DNA of 64,000 nucleotides from Methanosarcinales archaeon Met12 (GTDB lineage Archaea > Halobacteriota > UBA148 > JAJOKI01): contig CP017966.2 in NCBI GenBank assembly GCA_002813105.2, positions 310,001 to 374,000 on the forward strand, in the 5' to 3' direction. The notes beneath the pieces are model-generated. The model was not told the DNA's origin and did not search any database. It was given only the letters and a program-made list of their open reading frames with translations. A program made the translations under genes and the position numbers. Below are positions 43,686-53,441 of this stretch, one piece after another. The number at the start of each line of letters is the position of its first letter. Positions within the stretch are counted from its first letter, which is position 1.

Positions 43686-46600
43686 TGCCAAAGCACCCGG
43701 ATATCAATAAGGTCCTGTTAATCGGGTCGGGACCAATCCAGATAGGGCAGGCGGCAGAGTTCGATTTCTCGGGCACTCAAGCATGTAAATCGTTGCGGGA
43801 GGAGGGTGTCAGCGTCGTGTTGGTCAATTCGAACCCGGCGACGATAATGACCGATCCGGATATAGCGGATACCACCTACATAGAGCCAATCAACTCAGAC
43901 ATTATCGCAGAGATAATCGCCAAAGAAAGGCCTGACGGCATAGTGGCAGGATTTGGTGGACAAACTGGATTGAACATTACCACCGAACTTGCGGAAAAAG
44001 GCGTTCTCGATAAATATGGGATTCGGGTGCTTGGCACGCCATTGGAGGCGATATATAACGCAGAAGACAGGAACAGGTTCAAGCATCTGATGGAGCGAAT
44101 CGGCGAGAGGGTCCCAAGGAGCAAAGCGGTTTCTTCGATAAAAGATGCCGTGAAGGCCATGGAGGAGCTTCATCTCCCCCTGATTATCAGACCGGCATAC
44201 ACACTGGGCGGATTTGGCGGAGGAATCGCCAGGACCAAATCCGAGCTGGAGAGTATCGTTGAAAGGGGATTAAACCGTTCCAGGATTCAACAGGTATTGG
44301 TCGAAGAAAGCGTGCTCGGTTGGAAGGAGTTCGAGTACGAGGTCATGCGGGATGCAAACGATACCTGCATCACGATATGCAACATGGAAAACTTCGACCC
44401 GATGGGCGTTCATACTGGTGAATCTATCGTCGTAACGCCTGCGCAGACGCTTTCTGACAGAGACCATCAAACATTGCGGAGCGCTGCCATCAAAATCATC
44501 CGGGCGCTTGGCATCGAAGGCGGGTGTAACATCCAATTTGCGGTTAGAGGTGATGAATACTATGTCATCGAGGTCAATCCAAGAGTTTCACGTTCGTCAG
44601 CGCTTGCATCCAAAGCGACAGGATACTCCATTGCAAGGGTGGCAGCCAAAATAGCGATTGGGCTTACGCTCGATGAGATACCAAATGGTGTGACAAAGGA
44701 GACGCCTGCATCGTTTGAGCCCACTGTAGATTATGTCGTGCTCAAGATACCGAGATGGCCGTTCGATAAATTCACCACTGCGGACAAAACGCTCACCACA
44801 GCCATGAAGAGCACAGGAGAGGTAATGGCGATCGGGAGGACTCTGGAAGAAGCGATACATAAAGCCGTACGCTCGCTCGATATAGGGATGCGATTTGGCG
44901 AATGGAGGGGCAGTGAAATAGAAGAACTACTCCGGACCCCAACCGATGAGCGACTGTTTGTCATATATCATGCATTGCGCCATGGATTCAAGAGCGAAAA
45001 AATTGCTGAGATGACTTCCATCGACCCGTTCTTCATCAAGAAGATCCAGAACATCATCGATATGGAGGAGCGTTTGAGGAAACGCATGTCCATCGATGAT
45101 CTGCGGATGGCCAAGCGCATGGGCTTTACCGATGAGCGCATCGCAGAACTGACCGAAAAGAGACGAGAGGACATTAACGACTTGCGTCGGAAGGCCGACA
45201 TCAAACATACGTATAAGATGGTCGATACATGTGCAGCCGAGTTTGAGGCAAAGACGCCATATTACTACTCGACATACGAGACGCAATGTGAGGCGAATCC
45301 ATCTGATCGAAGAAAGGTGCTGATATTGGGCGCAGGACCTATCAGGATTGGACAGGGTATCGAGTTCGACTACTGTACGGTACACGCAGTACTTGCCCTG
45401 CGCGAAGAGGGGATCGAAACCCATATCATAAATAATAATCCTGAGACGGTTTCAACTGACTATGATATATCTGATAAACTATTTTTTGAGCCGCTGACGC
45501 TTGAAGATGTGATGAACGTCATTGAGACCGAACGCCCGTATGGGGTGGCGGTTCAGTTTGGAGGGCAGACCTCGGTGAATCTCGCGATTCCATTGGAAAA
45601 AGAGCTTAAGCGCAGATCTGACCTCGATACAGTAATCCTTGGCACCTCTCCAGAATCAATCAACATCGCAGAGGATAGATATCTATTTAGCAACCTTCTC
45701 AAGAAATTGGATATTCCCCAGCCGGATAATGGGTCTGCTACCTCGGTAGAGGATGCGAAGGGTGTCGCAAAACGGATTGGTTATCCCATACTGGTCAGAC
45801 CATCATATGTATTGGGCGGCAGGGCGATGGAAATCGTCTACGATGAGAAAGACCTCGACAGATATGTGCGCGAAGCTGTAAAAGTATCACATGAACATCC
45901 CGTGTTGATAGATAGTTTCCTGCGGGGTGCAACCGAGATAGACGTGGATGCGGTTTCAGATGGGAAGAATGTACTGATAGGCGCCATAATGGAACACATC
46001 GAAGAGGCGGGCATCCACTCAGGAGACTCGGCCTGTGTGATACCTCCGCAGTCGCTTGGTGATGATGTCCTGCAAACCGTGCGAGATTATACTAAACGGA
46101 TTGCACTGGCGTTGCAGGTAAAGGGCTTGATCAATCTTCAGATGGCCGCAAAAGATGGCAAGGTATATGTGTTCGAGGCAAATCCACGGTCGAGCAGGAC
46201 CATTCCGTATGTATGCAAGACCGTGGGCATCCCGCTGGCGAAAATCGCCGCCAAGGTGATGATCGGGCACAGCCTCGAGGAACTTGGATATGCAGATGTC
46301 CCGGATATTCCCTATGTTTCGGTGAAGGAGGTAGTGCTTCCATTCGATAAACTGCCAGGTGCAGATTCGATATTGGGTCCAGAGATGAGAAGCACAGGAG
46401 AAGTGATGGGAATCGACCGTGACTTTGCCATGGCATTCTTTAAGGCAGAGTTGAGCGCTGACAATGCCCTGCCGACCGAAGGAACGGTATTCATTTCAGT
46501 GCAGGATGATGACAAACCAGCGATGGTCAGCATCACCAGGAAGATGCAGGATGCAGGTCTCAAACTCGTAGGCACGGCTGGTACTGCACGTTACCTGAAA

Positions 46601-46882
46601 GAACATGGGATTCAAATAGACGTTATCAAGAAGATATACGAGGGCAGTCCGAACATAATTGGTATGATGCGGGGAAAAGAAGTACATCTGGTCATCAATA
46701 CGCCCACTTCCAAACTATCTCTCAAAGATGGCTACGATATGAGGCGCGCCGCTGTGGATTTCAACATTCCCTACATCACAACCATACAGGCAGCTAAAGC
46801 AGCAGCGGATGCGATTAATATGGCTAAAAAAGGAAAGATGACGATCAACCCGATACAGGACTATCAACGAGAATTAGTATAG
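43685..46882 (+). CDS. carB: Carbamoyl-phosphate synthase large subunit
   Basis: A 1065-residue CarB with two ATP-grasp halves: N-half VLLIGSGPIQIGQAAEFDFSG and RPAYTLGGFGGGIARTK; C-half VLILGAGPIRIGQGIEFDYC and RPSYVLGGRAMEIVYDEKD; then an MGS-like allosteric domain (SITRKMQDAGLKLVGTAGTA). Full length, translationally coupled to carA. Joins bicarbonate, ammonia and ATP. Confidence 0.96.
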   Translation: MPKHPDINKVLLIGSGPIQIGQAAEFDFSGTQACKSLREEGVSVVLVNSNPATIMTDPDIADTTYIEPINSDIIAEIIAKERPDGIVAGFGGQTGLNITTELAEKGVLDKYGIRVLGTPLEAIYNAEDRNRFKHLMERIGERVPRSKAVSSIKDAVKAMEELHLPLIIRPAYTLGGFGGGIARTKSELESIVERGLNRSRIQQVLVEESVLGWKEFEYEVMRDANDTCITICNMENFDPMGVHTGESIVVTPAQTLSDRDHQTLRSAAIKIIRALGIEGGCNIQFAVRGDEYYVIEVNPRVSRSSALASKATGYSIARVAAKIAIGLTLDEIPNGVTKETPASFEPTVDYVVLKIPRWPFDKFTTADKTLTTAMKSTGEVMAIGRTLEEAIHKAVRSLDIGMRFGEWRGSEIEELLRTPTDERLFVIYHALRHGFKSEKIAEMTSIDPFFIKKIQNIIDMEERLRKRMSIDDLRMAKRMGFTDERIAELTEKRREDINDLRRKADIKHTYKMVDTCAAEFEAKTPYYYSTYETQCEANPSDRRKVLILGAGPIRIGQGIEFDYCTVHAVLALREEGIETHIINNNPETVSTDYDISDKLFFEPLTLEDVMNVIETERPYGVAVQFGGQTSVNLAIPLEKELKRRSDLDTVILGTSPESINIAEDRYLFSNLLKKLDIPQPDNGSATSVEDAKGVAKRIGYPILVRPSYVLGGRAMEIVYDEKDLDRYVREAVKVSHEHPVLIDSFLRGATEIDVDAVSDGKNVLIGAIMEHIEEAGIHSGDSACVIPPQSLGDDVLQTVRDYTKRIALALQVKGLINLQMAAKDGKVYVFEANPRSSRTIPYVCKTVGIPLAKIAAKVMIGHSLEELGYADVPDIPYVSVKEVVLPFDKLPGADSILGPEMRSTGEVMGIDRDFAMAFFKAELSADNALPTEGTVFISVQDDDKPAMVSITRKMQDAGLKLVGTAGTARYLKEHGIQIDVIKKIYEGSPNIIGMMRGKEVHLVINTPTSKLSLKDGYDMRRAAVDFNIPYITTIQAAKAAADAINMAKKGKMTINPIQDYQRELV

Positions 46883-47066
46883 TTCAAATATGTTTAGTAT
46901 ATGCTTAATATACGTTCTTCTTCGACCAATACTTTCCGAAGGTCAAATTATACGACCAAATCGATGATGAGTAGTAAGATAAATTTAGCTTTTAAATTTA
47001 GTAAGAATCTTTTTATGGAGCGGTTTAGATATAAGTAGTTAGGCAAAATTGAAAAGGAGGTTCACA

Positions 47067-47253
47067 ATGAGAGGTATTGAATACATTATCGATGATAGAG
47101 GACAGAAAGTGCGGCAGTAATCGACTTCGATGTTTACGGTTCCCTATGGGAAGATATTCACGATATTCTCGTGGTAGAGTCACGAAAAATGGAGCCGAGA
47201 GTAAAGTGGGAAATGCCAAGAAAAGGCTGCATGAGGAAAAAGACTATAGATGA
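47067..47253 (+). pseudogene. Decayed antitoxin gene (RelB/Phd-like)
   Basis: AAGGAGG before ATG 47067, then MRGIEYIIDDRGQKV followed by a stop after a one-base shift near 47112. The shifted frame continues AAVIDFDVYGSLWEDIHDI and ends near 47253 with KKRLHEEKDYR, like small antitoxins. Next to a RelE-like start. Dead unless the shift is a sequencing error. Confidence 0.6.
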
Positions 47254-47312
47254 TAGAATACGAAATAACGCTTGCCTCTTTAGCTGAAAAGGAAATCAAT
47301 TTTAAAAATTAA
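47250..47312 (+). pseudogene. RelE-like toxin remnant (N-terminal 20 codons)
   Basis: ATG 47250 overlaps the antitoxin stop. Translation MIEYEITLASLAEKEINFKN resembles the start of RelE/ParE toxins. It terminates with TAA at 47310-47312, one base before a stand-alone CRISPR repeat (47314). The rest of the toxin is lost at that junction. The region 46883-47066 upstream is AT-rich with no gene. Confidence 0.55.
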
Positions 47313-47313
47313 G

Positions 47314-47343
47314 ATTTCAATCCCACTATGGTCTGATTTTAAT
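47314..47343 (+). repeat. Orphan CRISPR repeat, 30 bp
   Basis: Identical to the array repeats at 51249-52011 (starts ATTTCAATCCCACTATGGTC, ends TGATTTTAAT). It stands alone 3.9 kb left of the array in the same orientation. Right of it lies the rubredoxin gene, left of it the broken RelE gene. Confidence 0.95.
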
Positions 47344-47362
47344 TCATGATTATCTCCTCCTT

Positions 47363-47500
47363 TTATTTTATTTTTTCAAAGGCATCCTTTGGCGCATTGC
47401 ATACCGGGCATTTCCAGTCATCAGGGAGCTGTTCAAACGGAGTCCCCTCTACTGCTTCATCGTATTCGTAACCACATACCGTGCATCTCCAGACAGACAT
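47363..47500 (-). CDS. Rubredoxin, 45 aa
   Basis: Starts [19 protein letters not shown] and ends [19 protein letters not shown]. Two CxxC pairs (residues 6/9 and 31/34) bind one iron. Shorter than common 52-residue rubredoxins but complete in fold. Donor of electrons to FprA, the adjacent gene 11 bp upstream. Confidence 0.93.
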   Translation of the reverse strand: MSVWRCTVCGYEYDEAVEGTPFEQLPDDWKCPVCNAPKDAFEKIK

Positions 47501-47511
47501 TATTTTCCTCC

Positions 47512-48729
47512 TCACTCAAATTTCTTATGATACTCCTTAACCTTTTTCGCAAACTCCCTGCCGAATTCATAGCACTTTGTTTCATCCTCCAAAGATGGTC
47601 TGTAGAGTATTTGCAGCCCCGGCTCAACCGTCTCAAGCCCCATGCGTTTAAACTCTTCATAAGCCTCTTTTACTGCCCCTCCGCCCCAGCCATAACTTCC
47701 GAAGGCGCCGACGAGCCTGTTTTTTGGTCTCAGTCCTCTCAGATGCGTTAAGATCTCAGCAACAGACGGAAACATGATATTGTTTAATGTAGGCGTTCCG
47801 ATAAGTGTCCCCCTTGATTTCCAGAACTCTTTAATCGCAGCGCTCATGGGAGATGCCCTCAGTTTAATCACCTTGCAGTCAACTCCTTCATCTTTTATTC
47901 CCTGCATGATAGATAATGTCATATGTTCTGTGCCGTGCCACATGGTGTCATAGATAATTGATACGCTTAGGTTTGCCCTGCCATTTGCCATATCAAGATA
48001 CATCTGAAGAACTTTCCCTGGATTTGCCTTCCAAATAACCCCGTGATCAGGCGCAATCATATCAATCTCCAGTCCAAGTTTTTGAATCTCTGCTATTTTA
48101 TTCTTTATAAGTTGCCCGAAAGGCATGAGGATATTTGCATAGTAGTCCACAACTGCATCTTCAAGTTCTGACATTGACTCGCAGGTTACATACTCGTCGT
48201 CAAACCTTGCTGTTGAGGCTATATGCTGCCCGAATGCATCCTGGCTGATAAGGATTTTGTCTTCCTTTATATACGTCATCATGGAATCAGGCCAATGAAG
48301 CATCGGGGTTTCAATAAAAAGCAGGGTTCTTTTGCCTATGTTCAGTGTATCTCCAGTCTTAACAACCCTGATATTCCATTTTGATATATCAAAAAACCTC
48401 TCAAGTCCTTTTTTCCCTCTCTCTGTTATATAAATGGTTGCCGTTGGGGTTAATTCCATTATCCTGTCAATGCTCGTTACATGGTCATTTTCAATGTGAT
48501 TTATGACAACATGTTTTATTTTTGAAGGATCAACAACAGATCGTATGCTTTTGATGGTGATGTCGGAGAAATCATACTTAACAGTATCCAGCAGGGTGAT
48601 TTCATCATCCATTATGAGATAATTGTTATAAGTCGTGCCGCGGGGTGTTACATACCCATGGAAATCCCTCACAGCCCAGTCAATAGCTCCTACCCAGTAT
48701 ATGCCATTTTTCAGTTCAATAGCCTTCAT
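47512..48729 (-). CDS. fprA: Flavodiiron protein (F420H2/rubredoxin:oxygen oxidoreductase)
   Basis: A 405-residue A-type flavoprotein: MBL-like di-iron domain with [13 protein letters not shown] (a variant H-x-E-x-D-H motif) and [16 protein letters not shown] flavodoxin domain ([41 protein letters not shown]). It reduces O2 to water (or NO). First gene of the pair with rubredoxin; AGGAGGCTGC before ATG. Confidence 0.93.
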   Translation of the reverse strand: MKAIELKNGIYWVGAIDWAVRDFHGYVTPRGTTYNNYLIMDDEITLLDTVKYDFSDITIKSIRSVVDPSKIKHVVINHIENDHVTSIDRIMELTPTATIYITERGKKGLERFFDISKWNIRVVKTGDTLNIGKRTLLFIETPMLHWPDSMMTYIKEDKILISQDAFGQHIASTARFDDEYVTCESMSELEDAVVDYYANILMPFGQLIKNKIAEIQKLGLEIDMIAPDHGVIWKANPGKVLQMYLDMANGRANLSVSIIYDTMWHGTEHMTLSIMQGIKDEGVDCKVIKLRASPMSAAIKEFWKSRGTLIGTPTLNNIMFPSVAEILTHLRGLRPKNRLVGAFGSYGWGGGAVKEAYEEFKRMGLETVEPGLQILYRPSLEDETKCYEFGREFAKKVKEYHKKFE

Positions 48730-48927
48730 GCAGCCTCCTTATTGTCAAGCAAGTATTGTCAAAACTTTTTAAGCAAAAATGCTTAATCCCCTTGATTTTC
48801 AATATGTTGTTTATATTTTGCTTGCCTCCCCCCTGTTTTTTAAATTCCCCTTTTAATAAATGGGGGAACTTATTAACCTTTTTCATGAAACTTTTGACAC
48901 TACCGTCAAGCAATCATCAAGATAATC
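48730..48927 (-). promoter_or_regulatory. fprA upstream region with possible bacterial-type promoter elements
   Basis: 198 bp with no gene. It carries GCTTGAC-like boxes twice (RC of GTCAAGCAA near 48743 and 48905) and A/T stretches, plus an imperfect palindrome TTCCCCTTTTAATAAATGGGGGAA (about 48845-48870). These could be promoter or operator elements of the stress genes. Assignment is tentative. Confidence 0.35.
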
Positions 48928-49074
48928 TCAACACGCTACGCACTTGCAATCAAACCCTTCTCCAATGACTTCCATTGGCTGTCCGCAGCAGACGAGTTCT
49001 CCAGCGCCTGCATTTGTTACAACCACCTCATTGCCGCATATATTACATTTGTATTTTTGTCCTGCCTTTGTCAT
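48928..49074 (-). CDS. Desulforedoxin-domain protein, 48 aa
   Basis: [17 protein letters not shown] then [17 protein letters not shown]. Cysteines 10, 13, 29 and 30 match the Fe(Cys)4 site of desulforedoxin / the N-terminal domain of desulfoferrodoxin. The tail KCVAC adds two more cysteines, unusual. Starts right at the end of the bacterioferritin-like gene (no gap). A further truncated copy is at 49504. Confidence 0.85.
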   Translation of the reverse strand: MTKAGQKYKCNICGNEVVVTNAGAGELVCCGQPMEVIGEGFDCKCVAC

Positions 49075-49491
49075 TTAATCCTCCAATAGATTGCTGAATG
49101 TATTGTGATGGTTTTCTTCATCTGCAAGAATCTGCTCAAATAATTTCTTGGTGGTGTAGTCATCTTCTTTTTCAGCAAGCTTTATGATGTTTTTATACAT
49201 TGCAATTGCATCCTCCTCAGCCTTTTTATTTATCTGCAGCATCTCCTTAGCATTCTTGCCTATCTCAATAGGTGTTGACTTTGTAGTGGGTTCACCGCCG
49301 AGGTAATCAAGTCTCTCGGCGATAGCCTCTGCGTGCTTCATTTCTGTGATTGCAATGCCTTTGAAAACACCGCCGACGGATTCAGCATTGATACCCCTGA
49401 TCATAACATGCTGCCACATATACTGGATGCTTACTTGAATTTCCCTCGCTATTGCGTCGTTCAACTTTTCCATCAATTCCTTGCTCTCCAT
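49075..49491 (-). CDS. Ferritin-like di-iron protein (bacterioferritin/rubrerythrin-like)
   Basis: A 138-residue four-helix protein with ferroxidase motifs: EIQVSIQYMWQHV, AITEMKHAEAIAERLDYLGG (ExxH), and ILADEENHHNTFSN (ExxHH). It stores iron or scavenges peroxide. The desulforedoxin gene follows with no gap, so it may be its electron donor. Start ATG 49491. Confidence 0.87.
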   Translation of the reverse strand: MESKELMEKLNDAIAREIQVSIQYMWQHVMIRGINAESVGGVFKGIAITEMKHAEAIAERLDYLGGEPTTKSTPIEIGKNAKEMLQINKKAEEDAIAMYKNIIKLAEKEDDYTTKKLFEQILADEENHHNTFSNLLED

Positions 49492-49503
49492 AAAGACCTC
49501 CTT

Positions 49504-49581
49504 TTAGTGTATTATATTTTCGTTTTGAAAGATTGTATTGCCGCAGATATTGCACTTATATTTCTGTCCAAGACTTGTCAT
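49504..49581 (-). pseudogene. Truncated desulforedoxin-like gene
   Basis: Good RBS (AAGGAGGAGAGC) before ATG 49581. Reads [19 protein letters not shown] and stops after 25 codons, lacking the second CC pair. The first 15 residues nearly match the intact copy at 48928. A duplicate that has lost its 3' half at the junction with the bacterioferritin-like gene's upstream region. Confidence 0.65.
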
Positions 49582-49617
49582 GCTCTCCTCCTTGTTTTAC
49601 ATGCCGTATTGTCCTGT

Positions 49618-51150
49618 TTATTTCGTCTCCGAATACGTTTCCTGCGCTGTTGCCTTTGCCCGCTCATCCTGGGACATATTCGCAAGGCGCTCGACTTCCT
49701 TCACATCGAGATTGAGTCCCTTTGCCACTCTGCGGCCGTAATCCGGGTCTGCCTTGAAGAAGACGGCGGTCTGGCGATACTGGATGCGTTTTTGAGCATT
49801 ACACAGGTGTGATACGATGTTGCCGATCAGATGATCTCGATCCGTATCTGTCATTACCTTACGGTAGAGATCCCCGGACTGCACGAAATCATCGTTGGGG
49901 TGTATATATTTCTGGCGTCCAGCCTTGCCTGAAACATCAAAGGCAGGCTCGGCTGCTTTTGGGTCCGGTTCAGGCCCGCCAAAGCTGTTCGGGTAATAAT
50001 TGGGACTGCCGCCGCCATTGTTATCAAATCGCATAAATCCGTCTCTTTGGTAGTTGTTCACAGGGCAGCCCTTTGCCGAGTTTACAGGCAATAAATGATA
50101 GTTTGGTCCAAGCCTGTGACGATGGGTGTCATGGTAACTGAAAAGGCGACCCTGCAGCATCTTGTCTGGAGAGGCAGCAATCCCCGGCACAAAGTTGGCA
50201 GGGGAGAAAGCGGACTGTTCAACCTCCGCAAAGTAGTTTTCCGGGTTGCGGTTAAGCACCATGCGGCCTATTGTGATAGGCGGATAGTCTGCGTGAGGCC
50301 AGACCTTGGTAATGTCAAAGGGGTCAAAACGATAGCTCTCTGCTTCCTCGGGTGTCATGATCTGCACTTCCAGCCTCCATGATGGGTATTCGCCTCGCTC
50401 AATAGCATTATGCAGGTCACGGGTGGCGTGGTCTGGGTCTTTGCCTTTCATGATTTCAGCTTCTTCTCGGGTAAGGTTCTGAATACCCTGCTCTGTTTTG
50501 AAGTGGTATTGCACCCAAAAATACTCGCCATTGTCGTTATACCACTTGAAGGCATGGCTGCTGTAACCGTTCATATTGCGGTAAGTTTTGGGCGTGCCCC
50601 TATCTGAAAAAAGGATTGTAACCTGATGGATGGATTCAGGCGTCAGAGACAGAAAATCCCAGAACATGTCAGGGTCCTTCAGATTGGTTACAGGATTCCG
50701 CTTTTGCGTATGGATGAAATCGGGGAACTTCAGCGGATCGCGGATGAAGAACACGGGGGTGTTGTTCCCCACCATGTCGTAGTTCCCTTCCTCGGTGTAA
50801 AACTTTACAGCGAATCCACGCGGGTCTCTCTCGGCATCTGCAGAACCCTTCTCGCCGCCCACTGTTGAGAAACGGATGAAAACCTCTGTGCGTTTGCCAA
50901 CCTGAGACAGAAACTTGGCCTTGGTGTACTTTGTCACATCAGCAGTTACTTCAAAATAGCCATAAGCGCCGGACCCTTTTGCATGCACAACGCGCTCAGG
51001 GATGCGCTCCCTGTCGAAGTGTGCCAGTTTCTCCAGCAGGTGGACATCCTGCATCAATACTGGACCTGGATTACCGGCTGTTAGGGAGTTTTGATCATCA
51101 TCGACCGGTGCGCCAAAGTTAGTCGTAAGTATTTTTTTTCCTTTTTCCAT
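49618..51150 (-). CDS. kat: Monofunctional haem catalase
   Basis: A 510-residue clade 3-type catalase. Active-site His in [18 protein letters not shown], Asn region [18 protein letters not shown], haem tyrosine in [22 protein letters not shown]. Destroys H2O2 in the cytoplasm. RBS AGGAGGG before ATG 51150. Its AT/GC pattern and promoter region look bacterial, pointing to lateral gain. Uncommon in strict anaerobic archaea but known in some methanogens. Confidence 0.95.
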   Translation of the reverse strand: MEKGKKILTTNFGAPVDDDQNSLTAGNPGPVLMQDVHLLEKLAHFDRERIPERVVHAKGSGAYGYFEVTADVTKYTKAKFLSQVGKRTEVFIRFSTVGGEKGSADAERDPRGFAVKFYTEEGNYDMVGNNTPVFFIRDPLKFPDFIHTQKRNPVTNLKDPDMFWDFLSLTPESIHQVTILFSDRGTPKTYRNMNGYSSHAFKWYNDNGEYFWVQYHFKTEQGIQNLTREEAEIMKGKDPDHATRDLHNAIERGEYPSWRLEVQIMTPEEAESYRFDPFDITKVWPHADYPPITIGRMVLNRNPENYFAEVEQSAFSPANFVPGIAASPDKMLQGRLFSYHDTHRHRLGPNYHLLPVNSAKGCPVNNYQRDGFMRFDNNGGGSPNYYPNSFGGPEPDPKAAEPAFDVSGKAGRQKYIHPNDDFVQSGDLYRKVMTDTDRDHLIGNIVSHLCNAQKRIQYRQTAVFFKADPDYGRRVAKGLNLDVKEVERLANMSQDERAKATAQETYSETK

Positions 51151-51161
51151 GATACCCTCCT

Positions 51162-51257
51162 GTTAAATTAGTTTTGTAGTTTATTTCAATCTTTTTATTA
51201 GTTTTTCGATACTATCTGCCCAAAGCCGTTAAATTAGTTTTGTAGTTTATTTCAATC
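51162..51257 (-). repeat. Duplicated trailer segment with degenerate CRISPR repeat
   Basis: A 30-bp string starting GTTAAATTAGTTTTGTAGTT occurs twice, at 51162-51191 and 51228-51257, exactly 66 bp apart, the period of the array. The right copy runs into the first full repeat. The left copy keeps only the first ~10 bases of the repeat (ATTTCAATC). So an eroded unit sits at the trailer end. Confidence 0.75.
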
Positions 51258-52011
51258 CCACTATGGTCTGATTTTAATTCGACATATAAATCGATTGCGT
51301 TGCCACCTAACGTATTTCAATCCCACTATGGTCTGATTTTAATTTTAAAAAGCAAGAGCGTTGATGGGGTGTGTCGTTTTAATTTCAATCCCACTATGGT
51401 CTGATTTTAATTTATTAGTTACTTACATATATAGCTTCGTATTCAACATTTCAATCCCACTATGGTCTGATTTTAATCTGCTAGGGATGCCGTTCCATTG
51501 TTGCTGCATGTATCATTTCAATCCCACTATGGTCTGATTTTAATAGACCATCGATGACGAGATGTTGGGGGGGTTACCATGATTTCAATCCCACTATGGT
51601 CTGATTTTAATTAGGCGAGGGAATATCAGCTCCCCGACAGGCAGATAAATTTCAATCCCACTATGGTCTGATTTTAATTCTACCTATGAAACAAAAGATA
51701 TGTCCGGATCCAGTATTTCAATCCCACTATGGTCTGATTTTAATAGGCATATGCACGTTATAATCACGCGATATATTCCGAATTTCAATCCCACTATGGT
51801 CTGATTTTAATTGCACCGTGTGTGGTCGCATGAAAAAAGCCAAACTGCATTTCAATCCCACTATGGTCTGATTTTAATGTTTTTGGAAGGATAACATCAC
51901 CAGATGGCAACATAATTTCAATCCCACTATGGTATGATTTTAATTAGCTTCTGTGTTTCGGTATCCATATGAAGATATTTTATTTCAATCCCACTATGGT
52001 CTGATTTTAAT
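51249..52011 (-). CRISPR. CRISPR array, 12 repeats of 30 bp
   Basis: Repeats begin at 51249, 51314, 51382, 51448, 51515, 51582, 51649, 51715, 51782, 51849, 51915 and 51982; 11 spacers of 35-38 bp. Plus-strand repeat starts ATTTCAATCCCACTATGG; the transcribed strand is minus, giving the 3' repeat end GGGATTGAAAT and an 8-nt ATTGAAAT handle, typical of type I-B. The repeat at 51915 has one base change (ATG for CTG in GGTCTG). Leader end is at the cas2 side. Confidence 0.97.
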
Positions 52012-52148
52012 CCAGCCGCCACGCTCGATTGAATATTGCTACTACGCTCCAATAATAGATAAATTCGTTCAGATATTTAAAGTGTTACCTATATTTTTCG
52101 TGGTTCTTTATAAATGAGCTACAAAATGAGATATCCCCGAAAATGTCT
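52012..52148 (-). promoter_or_regulatory. CRISPR leader
   Basis: 137 bp between the cas2 stop and the first leader-side repeat, read on the minus strand. It has AT-rich stretches such as CATTTATAAAG and TTTAAATATC that could serve as TATA boxes. It is short for a leader. Confidence 0.65.
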
Positions 52149-52412
52149 TCATATGATTTCAGAGATTTCTACTTTACTCGTTCCTAACTCTATAGTTTGC
52201 AGAAATTTATCACTTCTCAAAATGTAAATTCTCACCGAATCTTCGTCCTGATCGATCAAATCTTTAACGCTACCTTCTATAGTTTTTAATTCCACCTTTG
52301 TTAGTTCTCCCTCGAAGACGGAATTCTGAACCCAATTCAGGTATTGCTTAAGAAAAATTCTGACCTTATTCACTCGATCCACGTTCACGTCATACACAGC
52401 GATTACGTACAT
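52149..52412 (-). CDS. cas2: CRISPR-associated endoribonuclease/integrase subunit Cas2
   Basis: An 87-residue ferredoxin-fold Cas2: MYVIAVYDVNVDRVNKVRIFLKQYLNWVQNSVFEGELT, with the conserved Asp in YDV. It pairs with Cas1 in spacer acquisition. It follows cas1 by 1 bp and sits next to the leader. Confidence 0.95.
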   Translation of the reverse strand: MYVIAVYDVNVDRVNKVRIFLKQYLNWVQNSVFEGELTKVELKTIEGSVKDLIDQDEDSVRIYILRSDKFLQTIELGTSKVEISEII

Positions 52413-52413
52413 C

Positions 52414-53403
52414 TTACCACCACATCACAAGAGGCTTGTACTCCTGAGCTCCCAATACGTGCTTCACCAACTTATATAGCTCCAATCGGATGAGCCGTTG
52501 ATACGAAACTTCTCTACCAAGACCTTTGTGTTTGATGGTCGTCGATAATCTATCGTGATAATTTTGGAGAAATAGCTTCCTTCCAGTATCTGACAGAAGC
52601 ATATCACCTAACTCTCCGACAAAATGCGAGTCATCGAGCATCTTCTTGTTGACGAGTTTGAAGATGACTCTGTCAACGATGATTGGCTTGAAGATTTCCG
52701 CAACATCTAATGAAAGCGAGAATCTTCTCACAAATGGCTCATGAAGGTATGATATCGTTGGATTGAGCTGTGTGTTATAAATCTCTGTAAGTACTGTTGA
52801 ATACATCAGAGAATTGCCGAAAGATATGAGGGTGTTCGTCTTATTGTTCGGTGGTCGCTTTACTCTTTCACCTATCCTAAATTCCTCGGGAAAGATCTCA
52901 TCAAGGGCACTGTAATATGTGTCGCGTATGTGCCCTTCAACACTCATAAGTTGGGGAATATCGGTGTATCCCTCAATTTTTGGAAGTTCTTTTTCGATTC
53001 TCCCGATGTATTTCTCAATCGACGAATTTGAGCTACAATAATACTTGAGATTCTTCAGGATGTTTTGCGTCGCTCCTTCGATGAATCTTCTTGCGAGATA
53101 AAGACGTTTATCGGCATCAAGATGGTGCTCTGCCTGATGAATGGTAACATCGCCAGATATCAGCGTTTCCCTTGGGTACAAACTCCCTTCGTAGAAGCCA
53201 TAATTGTTGAAGAAGTGAATTGGCACACCTTTTTGTGATAGATATGACGCCACGCCAGACGTAAAAGACAAATTGCCGTAGGCATATATCGCATATATTT
53301 TACTTATTGGCAGAGCACGTTTCTCCTCTTTATTGATGAAGTACACGGTGTTCTCTTTCCTTCTTAGAACGCCATCCTTTGTGAGGTAATAGTTGGTTTT
53401 CAT
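52414..53403 (-). CDS. cas1: CRISPR-associated integrase Cas1 (Cas1b type)
   Basis: A 329-residue Cas1. Metal-binding residues are visible: Glu in [13 protein letters not shown], His in [13 protein letters not shown], Asp in [11 protein letters not shown]. Sits between cas4 and cas2. Inserts new spacers at the leader end. Confidence 0.96.
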   Translation of the reverse strand: MKTNYYLTKDGVLRRKENTVYFINKEEKRALPISKIYAIYAYGNLSFTSGVASYLSQKGVPIHFFNNYGFYEGSLYPRETLISGDVTIHQAEHHLDADKRLYLARRFIEGATQNILKNLKYYCSSNSSIEKYIGRIEKELPKIEGYTDIPQLMSVEGHIRDTYYSALDEIFPEEFRIGERVKRPPNNKTNTLISFGNSLMYSTVLTEIYNTQLNPTISYLHEPFVRRFSLSLDVAEIFKPIIVDRVIFKLVNKKMLDDSHFVGELGDMLLSDTGRKLFLQNYHDRLSTTIKHKGLGREVSYQRLIRLELYKLVKHVLGAQEYKPLVMWW

Positions 53404-53441
53404 TCTGTCACCGAATTGGGAATCTGTGAGAGTTGCAACTC

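Noticed and set aside
46883-47066. Gene or RNA between carB and the relB-like remnant
   Set aside because: AT-rich, no ORF of note, no tRNA-like fold seen.
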